Assembly: GCA_034769895.1 (NCBI GenBank)
Contig: CM068373.1
Coordinates: 284,799,379 to 284,863,378, forward strand
Direction: 5' to 3'
DNA from: Magicicada septendecula
Taxonomy: Eukaryota > Arthropoda > Insecta > Hemiptera > Cicadidae
DNA: 64,000 nt
Shown here piece by piece: positions 34,565 through 46,479 of the stretch. The position numbers and the translations under genes were made by a program. Under the pieces are notes generated by a model. That model made no database searches. It had not been told where the DNA came from and saw nothing but the letters and a program-made list of their open reading frames with translations. Every line of letters begins with the position of its first letter. The stretch's first letter is position 1.

Positions 34565-35801
34565 CAAGAGTGGAGTGAAAAATTCCAGGCCTAAATAAGA
34601 AAACAATATTTTTTTATTAATTTGCTTTTATTTCTCAACATAATCTCCTTTAGCTTGACACACTTTTCCCAATGATGTTCTAGAGCAGTTATGCCAATCT
34701 GATAAGCTGATTTGTCAAGATCCTCAAAATAACCATTTACAGTATCGCTGACTTTATTGTTGTCCCCAAATCTTTTTCCTCTGAGCTATTTTTTGAGGTT
34801 AGGAAAGAGATAAAAGACGGTTGGAGCTAAATCTGGTGAGTACAGTGGGTGAGGAAGCAATTCAAACTTTAATTCATTTATTTTAGCCATTGCAACGATT
34901 GACGTGTGAGCTGGTGCATTGTCTCTTGGTGAAAGAGCACTTTCTTTTTTGCTAAATGTGGCCATCTTTTCTTGCTTTCATCATTTAATAAATGCTGCAG
35001 TAAGTTCGGATAATACTCATCACTAACTGTTTTTCCCTTTTCAAGGTAGTCAATGAAGAGTATTCCACGCACATCCCAAAAACCAGTCGCCATAACCTTA
35101 CCAGCAGTTGGAATTGTCTTTGCCTTCTTTGGAGTTGGTTCACCTTTAGCAATCCATTGCTTTGATTGTTGTTTGGTCTCAGGAGTGTGTGGTGGACCCA
35201 AATCTCATCAACAGTTATGAATTGATGCAAAATTTTGTTTGATTGCACTTATAGAGAGCCAAATAATCGATTGAAACATCCTTTCGACATTGTTTTTGGT
35301 CAGGTGTGAGCAAACACGCCACCCATCTAGCACACAGCTTTGTCATACTCTAATGTTCATATAAGATATTATGCACATGTTCTGCTGTTGTGGATTTTTT
35401 TATTGTTTCTGGCATAGTCACTTCAATGGGACGTCCACTGCGTGGTTCATCAGTTGTGCTCGTCCGATCTATTTTAAATTCAGCAATCCAGCACTTAACC
35501 ATTGTATTCGATAGAGAAGAGTCCCCAAACGTTGAATCCAGCTCCTTTTTTATATCAGTTGCATTTAAGTCTTTCAACAACAAAAATTAATCACGGCACA
35601 AATTTCCAATTTGTCCATTGTTAAAACAATGGTTGAGGTGCTTACTTCAGTGGACTGTCAAGCTAATACTAAACAGCTGATTGACTTGAAGATTTGAAGT
35701 TCAGCCTAGAGGTATGCAACCATACAACACGTTTGAAATAATGAGCATAGAGGCACCGCACCATCTCTGAGTGAGGCCCGGAACTTTTCACCCCACCATC
35801 G
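34565..35801 (-). mobile_element. mariner element with TA target site
   Basis: It spans 1,237 bp, the usual mariner length. Terminal inverted repeats: right end (minus strand) CGATGGTGGGGTGAAAAGTT, left end CAAGAGTGGAGTGAAAAATT. TA duplications are at 34563-34564 and 35802-35803. The transposase is on the minus strand and broken. Confidence 0.92.
34760..35600 (-). pseudogene. mariner transposase, inactivated
   Basis: The N-terminal helix-turn-helix region (35583-35380) reads GDSSLSNTMVKCWIAEFK, then TTDEPRSGRPIEV, a typical mariner linker. The catalytic region (35248-34760) has FITVDEIWVHH with the first Asp. The second Asp position reads FHQET instead of FHQDN, and the third (LAPSD in active elements) reads LAPTV. 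Two of the three D,D34D residues are therefore gone, and there are frame changes near 35380 and 35200. Confidence 0.88.
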
Positions 35802-35803
35802 TA

Positions 35804-36257
35804 CCTAATTTGTATGTAAAATAAGAATCCAAATAGTTTAGTATTTCTTTACAATAATTCATACTTTTTAAATTTATAAATACAAAATTATACTTAAATA
35901 CTGTCAGGTTAATTCTGTTAGCAGTTCTTGTAGTTTCAACTATACTAGGGTGTCCCACAAAGATTGCAAGATTTCATATTTAAATGAAATCACCATTTAT
36001 TATAAAATTTTTTTTGATATTTCAATTTTATTTTAATGCATTCTAAGAATGATTTAAAAAATGCAATTTTCTATTGAAACATTAACTAAATCTATCTAAA
36101 ACACTACTTCTTTAAACACTTGTATGTTACTTGTCTGACACTTGATCAAACTTTGTATATTCAAATGTAGTTATTACTAACTTGTGTGTATGTGTGTGTG
36201 GTAGGGTGCAATAGCCAGTTTCAGTGTTAAACACAAACATAACACGATTCTGCTTAC
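35804..36257. other. Intronic AT-rich sequence
   Basis: Between the mariner and host exon B. No gene was recognised; a short GT-rich tract lies near 36183-36201. Confidence 0.4.
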
Positions 36258-36337
36258 TTTCTGGTTTGTACTGAGAATTCTTTTGCAGTTTCATTACTTG
36301 CGTTTCCTTCTGCCACTGTTCTAAAGCATGTCTGTCC
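36258..36337 (-). CDS. Host exon B (80 bp) of the unrecognised gene
   Basis: Minus strand: acceptor ctcattgttacag|GGACAG and donor GAAA|gtaagc. One base, 26 codons and one base: DRHALEQWQKETQVMKLQ, then KNSQYKPE. The start phase completes an Arg codon with exon C, and the end phase fits exon A. The Gln/Lys-rich helical sequence suggests a coiled coil. Confidence 0.7.
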
Positions 36338-36399
36338 CTGTAACAATGAGATATTAGTGAGTGTCATATTACAGACTCATAGGTAACCAGAAAATAATG

Positions 36400-36995
36400 A
36401 ATCATCATTAAAATTATGATGATTTGTGGAACTGATCCCATACAGGCAAAAATGGTACTGTCCTGGAACAATTTAGCAATTTTGAATACCTGGGCTACAG
36501 TGTGTCTTATAATGCAAGCAACAATGTTGTGAATAGGTTGCATAAGTTCAACCTTATGTGGAGGAGCATTAGGCAAACTCTTAAGTCAGCAAGTAAAGGA
36601 ACATGGCTAAAATTTTATAAGGTGATGCCCCTTCCCACACTTCTTTATGGGTCTGAGAATTGGACTCTAATGAAAGGCTAGGCCAGTTGCATACAAGTGG
36701 CTGAAATGAGATTTCTCAGGCACGTGGCAGGGCATACTCCCATGATCATAGAAGAAACACAGATATATGGAAGGAACTGAATGCCCAGTTCAATCCTGTC
36801 AACAGATGTCAACAGGATTGCCCAGTATCGGCTGAGAAGTGGAACATCTTTGCCAAATAGAGGACTGCCGCATCCCCAAACAACTATGGAACTATAAGCC
36901 TAGGGGACGTAGAGGTGTGGGACATCCAAGGAAGCACTGGAGTGATCAGCTCTAATCTTTGCCTGTTTGAGACCGAACAAACCATCCTTGGTTTA
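36400..36995 (+). mobile_element. LINE fragment, C-terminal region
   Basis: Plus-strand frames read VLEQFSNFEYLGYSVSYN-like sequence, then KFYKVMPLPTLLYGSENW, then QVAEMRFLRHVAGHTP and, near 36895, KPRGRRGVGHPRKHW. This is the region after the reverse transcriptase of an insect non-LTR retrotransposon. It is 5' truncated, carries stops and frameshifts, and ends in a short A-rich tail near 37020. Confidence 0.7.
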
Positions 36996-37020
36996 AGCTT
37001 GAAGATGATAATGATTAAAA

Positions 37021-37499
37021 TTGTATAGTATAGTAGTATGCTCCAGCTGTATGGTCGTGTGGTCATGTACCACTTGCAAAGTCAAGTGTTATATGCTCAT
37101 GAGAACAGAAACCTGGATGGATGACCAAATGACAACGCAGTGGCAGGGGACCTCTACATCATGCAAGAGTAGAGACTATATATCTAAGACAGGTACATCT
37201 TTACGAAAAAGGCTAAAGAATTAGGGGGTTTTCAGGAAAAAACAAAAACCTATCTGGAGAGAAGAAAGAAAAAGGGAACACATTGAAAGGTTAAAAAAAA
37301 TACTTGTAGGAAAGAAAAGCAAGAAAAGAAGGAAAATTATGAAGAAGTTATTCCATGTGGTCCATAGTCAACGAAAATCAAAGAAAGACGAATACATAAA
37401 CTTCTTTTCAAAAAATTTTAACTCTTCACTATATTCGAAACTATATTCTACTATTCTACTATACTCTACTATATTCTTCAATATCTTCTACTATATTAT
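37021..37499. other. No gene recognised
   Basis: Purine-rich intronic sequence (GAAGAAAGAAAAAGG around 37260-37340). The small frames here have no recognisable similarity. Confidence 0.3.
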
Positions 37500-37700
37500 A
37501 AAAAGTATAATATAATGACATAACCACAATCATGGTTACAATTTTATATAGTAATAAGTTTTAAATTAATATCAGTGTTATCTGAAGATGGGACCTTGTG
37601 CCCGAAACGCGTCATAACTAGATGAAATTTAGTGTCACTCAAGTGGATATAAAGGTAATTATATAATTCAAAAAAAAGTTTGGTTTTTCTAAACCCATGA
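37500..37700 (+). mobile_element. PLE terminal-repeat relic with hammerhead
   Basis: No coding remains. The hammerhead motif at 37577-37618 marks it as a fragment of a PLE terminal repeat. Its sequence differs from the other hammerhead loci here. Boundaries are approximate. Confidence 0.5.
37577..37618 (+). ncRNA. Hammerhead ribozyme with minimal stem III
   Basis: Stem I is gttat (37577-37581) with ataac (37614-37618), perfect. The core CTGAAGA is at 37582-37588. Stem II is ggg (37590-37592) with ccc (37601-37603), extended past a bulge. GAAAC is at 37604-37608. The cleavage triplet GTC is at 37611-37613. Stem III is only AC-GC-GT, i.e. the self-complementary ACGCGT, which fits the dimer-acting hammerheads described in PLEs and retrozymes. 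All core positions agree with consensus. Confidence 0.75.
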
Positions 37701-37857
37701 TGATATAATGTGTTATGGTGAAGCCAGGTCTTCAATGTGACACACAAATAACAACTTTACTAAAAATGAACTTTATCTTGTGAAAAACTTACTTAGTAAA
37801 GTGAGTTTATTACTTTAAACTCACTAGCTAAACTAGTACTTTAAACTACTTTAAACT

Positions 37858-37874
37858 AGTAGCTGCTGCTGCTG

Positions 37875-37939
<65 letters not shown>

Positions 37940-37943
37940 ACTA
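37858..37943 (+). repeat. Compound (CTG)n/(CTA)n microsatellite
   Basis: Runs of gct/gctact change into (cta)n and back to (ctg)n. It continues as (cta)n on the far side of the pogo-like element at 39128-39158, so that element landed in the microsatellite. Confidence 0.9.
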
Positions 37944-37946
37944 CAA

Positions 37947-39127
37947 CAGTAAAACCTCTCTAGTCCGACTCCCGGCTGGTACGATGCTCCGGTTGGTCCG
38001 ACCACGGCTCAGGCACTGACTTGTTGATGACTCACCAGCTTGTTTACATACTTGTCAGTTGTTTTGCTGCCTCAGTGAGCCGGCATCTAGTGTCTAGTGC
38101 GCAGTGTTTGCCAGGTCTTCCGAAATTTTGGAAGACCTTCCAATTTTTTTTAATGTTTCAGAAAATACGAAATTTTGTGTAAATCTTCCGAAATTTTTCC
38201 TACTCTCGTTTCAGTGCTATGTCGCATTTCTAGAGTTTTGTTTTTGCATACAATATGATGTCAAATCTGGTGTTTCATTGCAACTGCAATTATAATTGCT
38301 TTCAATGAAAGTTTATAAGAGGTCTTGTCAAAAATTATAGTTCCTTCCTCCTGTCACAAACAATAATTATGACCACCCATACACAATGATGTAATAAGCA
38401 TTTTGCAATATCCACTTATTGTACCATACTGCTATTCAAATAAGAGTGACTAATCGTTATAGTTTAGTCTCAAGCTGACAGAATCGCACTACATGACTGC
38501 ACCTGAATAAACAGACACTGTAATGTCTAGCCTACACCAGGTCATAATAATGTCAAGTCGCCGTGATAAACATGAAAATAAAAGTAGGGTACTACACTTG
38601 GTGGCTAAACTGTGTTGGGTATGAAGAGTGTTGAGCTGTTGTAGCTAAGTCTAGACAGTCGTCTGCCAAACAAAAGAACATTACTGATTTTTTTCACCAA
38701 TAAAATGTGTTTCTTGTTTTTTATTACACTTTATCTAAAAATGAAACTTTTACTTGTGAACTTACTGTTTTTTCTTCTCGTCGAACGCGTTTCAGCGTCG
38801 TATTCGCCTTCTTCAGCTTGAAGACAGACTGCCAGTATTTAGTAATGGTTGTTGTATGGAAGGTGTAGTGGGGGAGGTGCTTATTAAAATTACACTATCC
38901 AAAAATAGTGTAATTTTTATTACACTATTGCTGGACTGTACATATTATCATTTATTGTACATAACCAACCATATAGCCTGGTAGCCTACTGTATAAGTTT
39001 TATTTTATTTTTGACTGTCTCATTTAATGAAATAATAAACATTTTGTATTCTTCTGATAAGCCGACCTTTTTTGCGTTCCGACCATACCCCCAGTCCCAC
39101 AGGTGACGGATTAGCGAGGTTCTACTG
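37947..39127. mobile_element. pogo/Tigger-like non-autonomous element in a CTA microsatellite
   Basis: Terminal inverted repeats: CAGTAAAACCTCTCTAGTCC on the left, and CAGTAGAACCTCGCTAATCC on the minus strand at the right, the classic pogo-family end. TA follows the right end (39128-39129); the left side reads CA/AA where TA is expected. The body has no transposase frame and contains a PLE relic at about 38700-38945. Confidence 0.75.
38700..38945 (-). mobile_element. PLE terminal-repeat relic nested in the pogo-like element
   Basis: On the minus strand CTGAAGA (38816-38810), a GC-rich stem II (GGCG...CGCT) and GAAAC (38793-38789) with the self-complementary ACGCGT form a hammerhead-like core. 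Stem I does not pair. A small inverted repeat, attacactat...atagtgtaat, follows at about 38893-38928. Borders are approximate. Confidence 0.5.
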
Positions 39128-39186
39128 TACTACTACTACTACTACTACTACTACTAATAGGAATACTATTTAAAATCTAATATCAC

Positions 39187-39297
39187 CTCATCTGTTGTAA
39201 AACTTTCTCCTGGCTCTGTAAGATGTCACAGATCCTTTCATACCAAATGTCGTACAACATTTTTGACTTCACACGCTCCGCCTGCTTTATGTCTCTG
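39187..39297 (-). CDS. Host exon C (111 bp) of the unrecognised gene
   Basis: Minus strand: acceptor gatactgtttgtacag|CAGAGAC and donor ATGAG|gtgata. One base, 36 codons and two bases: RDIKQAERVKSKMLYDIW, YERICDILQSQEKVLQQM. The phases fit exon D upstream and exon B downstream. Strongly helical, charged sequence. Clearly protein-like and not similar to any transposon protein I know. Confidence 0.75.
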
Positions 39298-39767
39298 CTG
39301 TACAAACAGTATCCATACAGAATTAAGAAAATGTGATACATTCTAAAAATGTTCTATTATAGAGTTATAACTATTACGCTTCCTGACCTGCAGAACACAG
39401 GAAATAGGTACATTTATTTCAGTACTTTTAAATCGTCTGTCAGCAACTAGAAACCAAAAAAAGTATCTCGCAATTGTAGTTTTAAATTTATTATATAGTC
39501 AAATTTAATGTATCAAAAACCCAGACATACTGCTATAACGTTTTATTTATTAATTTTTGTAGCCCTTTGAGGCACTGAAGGCGGCAAGGGAACTGGTACC
39601 AAGTCACCAGACCGTTTCTGGCAAGTCAAATTGCATTTCTATACAGAGTATCAACCATACTGAAATACTGTTAAGCATTTTAGTCACCAGCTCTTGGTCT
39701 ATTACTTTTCTATCTGAAGTGTCACATTTTCAGTAAATGCTACAGTTTTGGATTACTTACTTAGTAC
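39298..39767. other. Intronic sequence, no feature
   Basis: Upstream of exon C on the minus strand. Nothing recognised apart from ordinary AT-rich intron. Confidence 0.4.
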
Positions 39768-39771
39768 TTAA

Positions 39772-40658
39772 GGGGAGCAGATCATGGGGAGGGTAAAAAA
39801 AGTGGATTTTCAAAAATGATGCTAAAAAATTCTCCATTTCTTTCCGTTTCAGAAAATGTATAAAATCATAATTCACCATAATACTTAGTAATTCATAATA
39901 CTTAATTCTCGTCATTTAATAGGAGAAAAAAGTTTTGAATAGAAGCGTGCACTGTATGCAACGGGTGAACTGAGTGCGCAACTCTAGTGCGGCTTACTAA
40001 CTACATTCCGCATTGTACCTTACACTTGTTGTAGTACAGTTTATGTTTCTAAGTCAATAGTATTTCATTTTTTATGTTTGCTAATCTGTAAGAAGCGGAC
40101 TCCACCAGCTCATTGCTTGCAGTCTGGCACATGGAAAAGCATGTAGGCTCAAGACTGCCGAGACCAAAAAAAGATTGAAAGGAGTAAAACTAAAAGATGA
40201 GAAAGTATTGGCAGGTAAAGGAAGGCTCACTTATGAAGAAATAGACCAGTTTCAACAGTTCTATAGACTAGCTATTAGGAAAAACCTTATTAAAAGAATA
40301 CACACATAAACATTCATTACTAAAGGCAGTTATGGATATTGTGAAGCCAATATTCAGATTTATCAAATCTTCCTTATGGGATGGTGAGTAATTTCAGGCA
40401 TTTTTGTTCAAATATCTTAACTTTTACTATACTTGAAAATTGTTTGTATATTTAAAAATGTGCATAAGAAAAAAAAAATTCTCAAAAACTATTTACGCTA
40501 TTTTGTTCATTTATCATGAAATTGAGCAGGGTACTATGATAAGTAAATGTAAAAAATTTCAAGTCAGTAGCTTTAATAGTTTTTTAAATAATGGTACCTA
40601 AGTATTGATGTGTTCTCCGTATGATTTTCATGGGAGTACCGCCCATGACCTGCTCCCC
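39772..40658. mobile_element. TTAA-flanked DNA transposon, Kolobok-like, internally reduced
   Basis: TTAA lies at both ends (39768-39771 and 40659-40662). Inverted ends: GGGGAGCAGATCATGGGG left; GGGGAGCAGGTCATGGGCGG on the minus strand at the right. A plus-strand remnant around 40125-40300 reads AETKKRLKGVKLKDEKVL followed by GKGRLTYEEIDQFQQFY and LAIRKN, which resembles the C-terminal part of transposases with the 'Mutator-like' domain found in Kolobok elements. At 887 bp it cannot encode a full transposase. Confidence 0.65.
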
Positions 40659-40662
40659 TTAA

Positions 40663-40961
40663 AAGAACAACAACAATGATGACATCAATTGCGATAATTG
40701 TATAACAGTAAATTATACTTTTGAACAAATGCACAACTTTTCATTACTTATAGGTGATGATATCAATTTTTAAAGTAAAAATGTATTAAACTTAAAATAT
40801 ATAATAGCCTAACTTAGCCTATGGTATTACCGGGCTCCGGGCTGTGTTAAAACATTAGTGGATCATGTTATCTGAGTGACTCAGTTGTATGCTGATTGTG
40901 TTTCTCCTCTGACAGTTTGTGGACTATATTCATTTGAACTACCATTAGGTTTTTTTTTCAG
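40663..40961. other. Intron upstream of the SH2 exon
   Basis: No ORF of note. It ends with a good polypyrimidine tract and acceptor (ggttttttttttcag) directly before 40962 on the plus strand. Confidence 0.5.
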
Positions 40962-41086
40962 AAATGGTTTCACCCAAATGTATCTGGTGTTGAAGCAGAG
41001 TTGTTGTTGCAAGAAAGAGGATTCGATGGATCATTTTTGGCCAGGCACGGTTGCACCAATTCTGGAGATTTTACACTTTCTGTCAA
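40962..41086 (+). CDS. csw: Exon of corkscrew/SHP-2 tyrosine phosphatase (N-SH2 domain)
   Basis: A plus-strand exon of 125 bp after a strong acceptor and before AA|gtataa. It encodes [41 protein letters not shown], then K. This is the first half of the N-terminal SH2 domain of PTPN11/SHP-2 and its fly orthologue Corkscrew, including the phosphotyrosine-binding Arg in SFLAR. The exon starts on a codon border and covers the same segment as human PTPN11 exon 2. SHP-2/Csw is a cytoplasmic phosphatase acting downstream of receptor tyrosine kinases. No other csw exon is visible. The frame running on into the GT repeat is not coding. Confidence 0.85.
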
Positions 41087-41102
41087 GTATAAAATATTTT
41101 TA

Positions 41103-41252
<150 letters not shown>

Positions 41253-41269
41253 ACTACAGCATTGTATTA

Positions 41270-42380
41270 AGTGATTCTCTGAGGTTTTTGATGGACACTA
41301 ACAAAGTTTGCTTGATTTTATATCCATCACATAGAAGATGCATTTCGTTGAGTACGTAATGGCAGAGTGTGATGCGAGCGTATCATACACCTTCTTTATT
41401 CTGATTGACTGATGGTGCAGTCTTAACCTGTACATTATTCGGATTGGCTGATGGTGGAATTTTTACCTGTACATGGGATTTGGTGAATTTATAAGTACAG
41501 GTAGCATCGCGGGACATCCTTAGCCTTCACCACAGTACTGTGGGCCTGACGTATGACACCCCGCATTAGGTAGACTCAAATTCCACACTGAAAATGGCAG
41601 CCAGTGGTGCTGCTGAAACGTTTGGTTTGAGCTTCCTGGACCACGGCTAAACAGTCCGGTAGATACTTCAAATATAACTGACACCGGCCGTGAAAGCCTT
41701 AGAACAATATTAGCCTATGGTAACTTATGATAGTGAAACCTGGACCTTAAAAAATACTGATGATCAGCTATTAAGAGTACTCAAGAGATTTCAAAAATTC
41801 TAAGGTAAATATTCGAGAGGCAGTTTGATCGATAGGTTCTTAGAGAATAACAATGAACCATGAGTTGAGTAGATCAGAGGGACTGAAGACATCACACAAT
41901 TCACTAAAAGACAATTCATTAAAGGCAGGATGATGTAAATTGAACACTCAGGTCTCAATGCACAGTAGAGAAACACCTTGTTGCGAGGCTAACAAAATTT
42001 TCAGTCATTTCGCACATGCACACAACAGTCTTGTACAGTGTTCCACAGTGTCAACATTGGCTGCAACAAGACTGGCAAGAACAATGGAAGCATGAGTGTG
42101 TCGGAGACAGAGGTAGTATATGAGTGAGACGGTGTACTGTTATCGCGTTGTCTCTCCTCTCTAGACAACTTAGCTATACTTGTCAGTGGGGGGTAATTCA
42201 TGCATTGGGTCAGCGCAGATGACTGTCCAGGAAACACTATACTCACATGAAAGAATGGGTCAATCATGAAAAGATGCTCTTAAATTGGAAACCATTTTGA
42301 AAAGTAATAGCAAGAAAAATCAAATGTGGATTAATTATATGGAGGACAACTCAAGAGTGATGGAGATTGGAATAAAAGAC
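41270..42380. other. Intronic sequence with a small LINE scrap
   Basis: Around 41715-41930 the plus strand reads LVTYDSETWTLKNTDDQL, then FTKRQF, resembling the tail of a non-LTR retrotransposon protein with stops. The rest, including a minus frame of 88 codons at 42001-42267, shows no recognisable similarity. Confidence 0.4.
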
Positions 42381-42381
42381 A

Positions 42382-42462
42382 AATAGATAGATAGACAGAT
42401 AGATAGATAGACAGACAGACAGACAGTTAGACAGACATACAGACAGGCAGGCAGGCAGACAT

Positions 42463-42545
<83 letters not shown>
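42382..42545 (+). repeat. Compound GATA/GACA/GGCA/(GA)n microsatellite
   Basis: gata and gaca tetranucleotides (42382-42435), ggca (about 42443-42458), then about 75 bp of pure GA (42470-42545). The Ser/Leu-rich minus frames here are artefacts. Confidence 0.95.
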
Positions 42546-42550
<5 letters not shown>

Positions 42551-42687
42551 ATGGATCCAAAACACCTGTAAGTGCTAGAACGGAATGAAATGGTACAGAC
42601 TACTGTTTAACATGGTATAGAACCGTCTCACTCTACAAACTAATACAAGTGGATTGAAAAATAATAAAAATTACAAAATAGCCTCAC

Positions 42688-42797
42688 CGGTTAACAGGAA
42701 CTTTATTAGTGACAACAAAATGTTCATTCAACTGATCCAGCGGAGTCAGATGTTCTGAACTGTGCTGGTCTCTTTCAGTAGGCAATCTGTGGATATC
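42688..42797 (-). CDS. Host exon D (110 bp) of the unrecognised gene
   Basis: Minus strand: acceptor attttatccttag|GATATC and donor AACCG|gtgagg. 36 codons plus two bases: DIHRLPTERDQHSSEHL, TPLDQLNEHFVVTNKVPV. The end phase completes an Arg codon with exon C. It starts on a codon border, which fits exon E at 53558-53754. Confidence 0.72.
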
Positions 42798-44067
42798 CTA
42801 AGGATAAAATATATTACAGTTTCAAAACACCAAACATATTACATTTTATGGCTTAAATTATAGTTTCATATAGTAAGTTTACATTAAAAAGGAAAAACTA
42901 GTTTAACATGCTTAACTAGCAAAACATTATGCAGTATACGCCAGAAAATTGAAGAATTTTTGTTTAACCTGAGAACTAGGATCAATTTTTAAAGTCATCA
43001 GTTATAAATTTGTATACTTTCATTAAAGGTACATTTTATTACATTTTATTTTATTATTTTATTGAATTATTAATGCAGACACTTCTTGCTACAGCCAATT
43101 TCTTGATACATAAATACTAAATAATATTATGTTATTACATTACAATTCTTACATAAATAAATGAATGTTTTTATACTTTTATGTTGCAAAAAATAACAAT
43201 AGAAGAGATTATTTTTATCACTGTAGTTTAACTTTTTATTTGATTTGTTGTCAACACGACAAAAAAATTACATCTTTACCTAACCTAACATACCTAACAT
43301 TGGCACTAATATGAGCGAGGTTCAATAAGTTCTCAGTCTCTTGAAACCCCTACTTCATCTTGAGTAGTTAAAACAAAAAGAATATTTCTTTTTGTAAAGA
43401 GGGGCCACAAGTTAATTAAAACTAGGCTAAGGCCTAGAGAAGCTAAAAATTGCGCTGGATCCAGTGAGACGGGACTTGCAATGAAAACTCAAGAATTAAA
43501 TAATTAACAATCCCATTTTATTATTCTATCTCATAATAAAAATATAATGAACAAATAAATACAACAGTCAACTTTAATTCCCCTTTAAAATAGATAAATA
43601 AAGAAGTATACCCTCTCAACAAGGCCACCTGAAAAATATTAACTGAATCCAAGAAAATACTTGCTATGTCACCATCAATGAATTGAAATTTTAAAATAAT
43701 CATTAACCTCAAAATAAAACTCCCATTAAACTATTTATTAAAATATAAAATTTATATCATGTGTTCCTTTTAAAATGCAGTATATAAATTAATGAAGATA
43801 AATGATTTCATTCCCAGTTACTATTAATAATTAAAATAATTACTCAACCAATTAAATGAACTTTAAAGGTGACACTTCCTGTACTTGTTAAATAAAATAA
43901 TTAATTTCCTTAAAGAAATGATCAGCCACGATTATTGAGATAGAATACCTCCCTTAAAAAGAAAATGAAAAGGATATATCCACATGACTACATGTGTTAA
44001 CTTTCTGTTGTAAAAAAACCCTGAATAATAAATCCCTATATCCCACCAAAAGTACAGTAATGCATAA

Positions 44068-44105
<38 letters not shown>

Positions 44106-46279
44106 CCAAAATGTACAAAGAAATATACAGACATAACATGTTCCACAAGACAAATTACATTATACAATAGTATACAAAATACAGAAAGGTCTCTTGCCAC
44201 GCCCTTTTTTATATTACCCTTCTGGTGTATATAAATTCTAACTTTAAATCCGAATTAGGATAAGAAATTTACATTTATAATGGTACCCACATGGTGTGGG
44301 TTAATTGCACTTCATGTGTATCATAATGTATTGCATACAAATGTCCCCCGGACCTAATAAAAATTCAAAAGAAGTGCCTAAGTGGCTAAGTGTTTAATTA
44401 CTTAATTACGGTGAGAAATAAAAATTGTTTAAAATAATTAACGCCCCCCAGTTACCATGATTAATATAAAGAATTTATATAGACTAAAATAGGGCCAATT
44501 AATGAAAAGAGAAAAATTGCACAATATTAGCACCTTATAAAAAATATACTTAGGTCAGAGACGGACATGTTCCTTCAACTTTCGGCTTGTTTCAACAAAC
44601 AAGTCTCGACAAAGTCTCGACAAACAAGTTGAAAAGTGTTTCGACATGCATAGCTTGGTTGAAACTATTTAAAAATTCGCCTACCTCCCCAGTAATCTTT
44701 TTATACAATGAAATAAACTGATATTTTAAATTAAGAGAAAATATATGTTTTTATGCATAGTAAATTAAACTTGAGAAAATTACTAATGACAAAACTGACT
44801 TTAAATCCGTAGCGAACGTCCTATAAAGAAATGAGTGGAAATCTAAGTTGGATGCTGTGTTGTAGACATGTCAGTCTCTGAACTGACAATTTACTATACA
44901 TATATTGAAATTTTACAATTAATTCTTAGTGTTCACACTAAACTGTCCCATCAATTGGGGATCCAAATGAATGTTTATCTTGAAAGGTAAAAACTGATGA
45001 TTATGTATAACTGGTGCCATGTTGATTCTACGTGTTAATTATAAATGGTTGTTTTTCACCTGCTTATGTGCCCAGAAGGATGATCTCTTATTTGTAACGT
45101 GGCGATCTTATGATTGGCATGTTGTTGTGGTCTTATTCTCTTCGGTGTCGAGTGTGGAGCTTTTAAGATGTCATTCTTTCAGTCATGTAGCAGGACTTGT
45201 CTCTGTTCGGCGAACCCTGATCACATATTATATTTTTAGTGAGAGACCACACACAAATGCCCCCACTGTTTGGACACCCTCCAAAATCATATATAAAAAC
45301 AACACCTAGTTATGTGCTACATAATAAAACTTGGTAACATTATTTTGGCCAACATGCCTTACTTTAAAAAAACTCTCTAACAATGATTCTTTATAACCCT
45401 TTATAACCTGAACCTCACTGAATGTGAGTTGCTTTTGCAATATAATAATTTATCTTGGCTCTGTAACATCTTATGAACTTATTACTTTGAGTGAAATTGA
45501 GGTTACCACGTGGTGCAGAATTTATTTAAAACACATAGTTTTTTACTCCATAGAATCTGAGAATACTATTACTTTGAATGGGACATGATTTACGTTTAAA
45601 ACGTGCCTGAGTAAGTTCCCATATATATATGTATAAAGTTTTACAGATATTGTAGCAAAACCTTATACCACTTAATAACGACACATTGTGTAATAGGTTA
45701 AGTGCTCAACAGAATCTCGTTACATCCGTGTTAATGAAAGTTCAAACTTAATTATTTTGTGGTTATTGTACTTTAGGTATTAAGGCCGAGATTCTGACAC
45801 TCCAATAATCAAGTTTTATTGGTTTATAAAAACTTTACAACAATTACGTATCTTGGAACGCATGCTTCGACAAGTGGGGGCTTACTCAAGCTTACTAAAA
45901 AAACGTTTTCTCCCGTGAAATTTAGTATATAATTAATATAATGAAATCAAAACTCACCGCAGTCGTTTAAGAAACTATCTCACCATAGTTATAAGAAGTT
46001 GAAGCTGGAATTCACACTTCTCTCCACCGAAGGAATTTAGCACGAGGCCATCAGCTAGACTTTCCTGTAGAGACAAAAAAAAAAACGGTACGCCGTCCTC
46101 GTTTGGGTAACGAAAATCTCACCAGGCTGCAGCACCGTTGTTTAAAACTGCAGCAAAAACTCAGCAGATGGCAACACCGACCAAACAGTGAAAAATCGAA
46201 AACGGTAGTTTCTCCTATCCACGGGTAGGGAGCAGCACTCATTATTACTTTAATTTTTGTACTGTCCTTAACTTTCGTA
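42798..46279. other. Long AT-rich intron-like stretch
   Basis: No gene recognised. It contains an AT dinucleotide run (about 44071-44102). Around 44278-44315 the string atggtacccacatggtgtgggttaattg vaguely resembles the primer-site motif of the long-LTR family, so part of 43.5-44.3 kb may be an old LTR. The short membrane-like and mixed frames here have no similarity I can name. Confidence 0.35.
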
Positions 46280-46479
46280 CTGCCAATAACGTCAAAACTG
46301 CCAATAAAATGACTGAACTAGCGCTGAATCTTTTGACTCAGCACACTCTTAACAAAAGAAAGATACAATTCATTTTTAACATTGTCTTCTTTTTTATCAA
46401 TGTACTTATTCCAATGGTGCTCTAATACTATTATACTGTACCAAGTTTTAAGTACCTGTTCACCAAATTCCCTAACTTG

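Noticed and set aside
42335-42565. Poly-Ser/Leu ORFs
   Set aside because: Translations of the GA/GATA microsatellite.
42798-46279. Possible further host exons or an LTR in the AT-rich stretch
   Set aside because: I found no frame with paired splice sites and only one vague primer-site resemblance; not enough to call.
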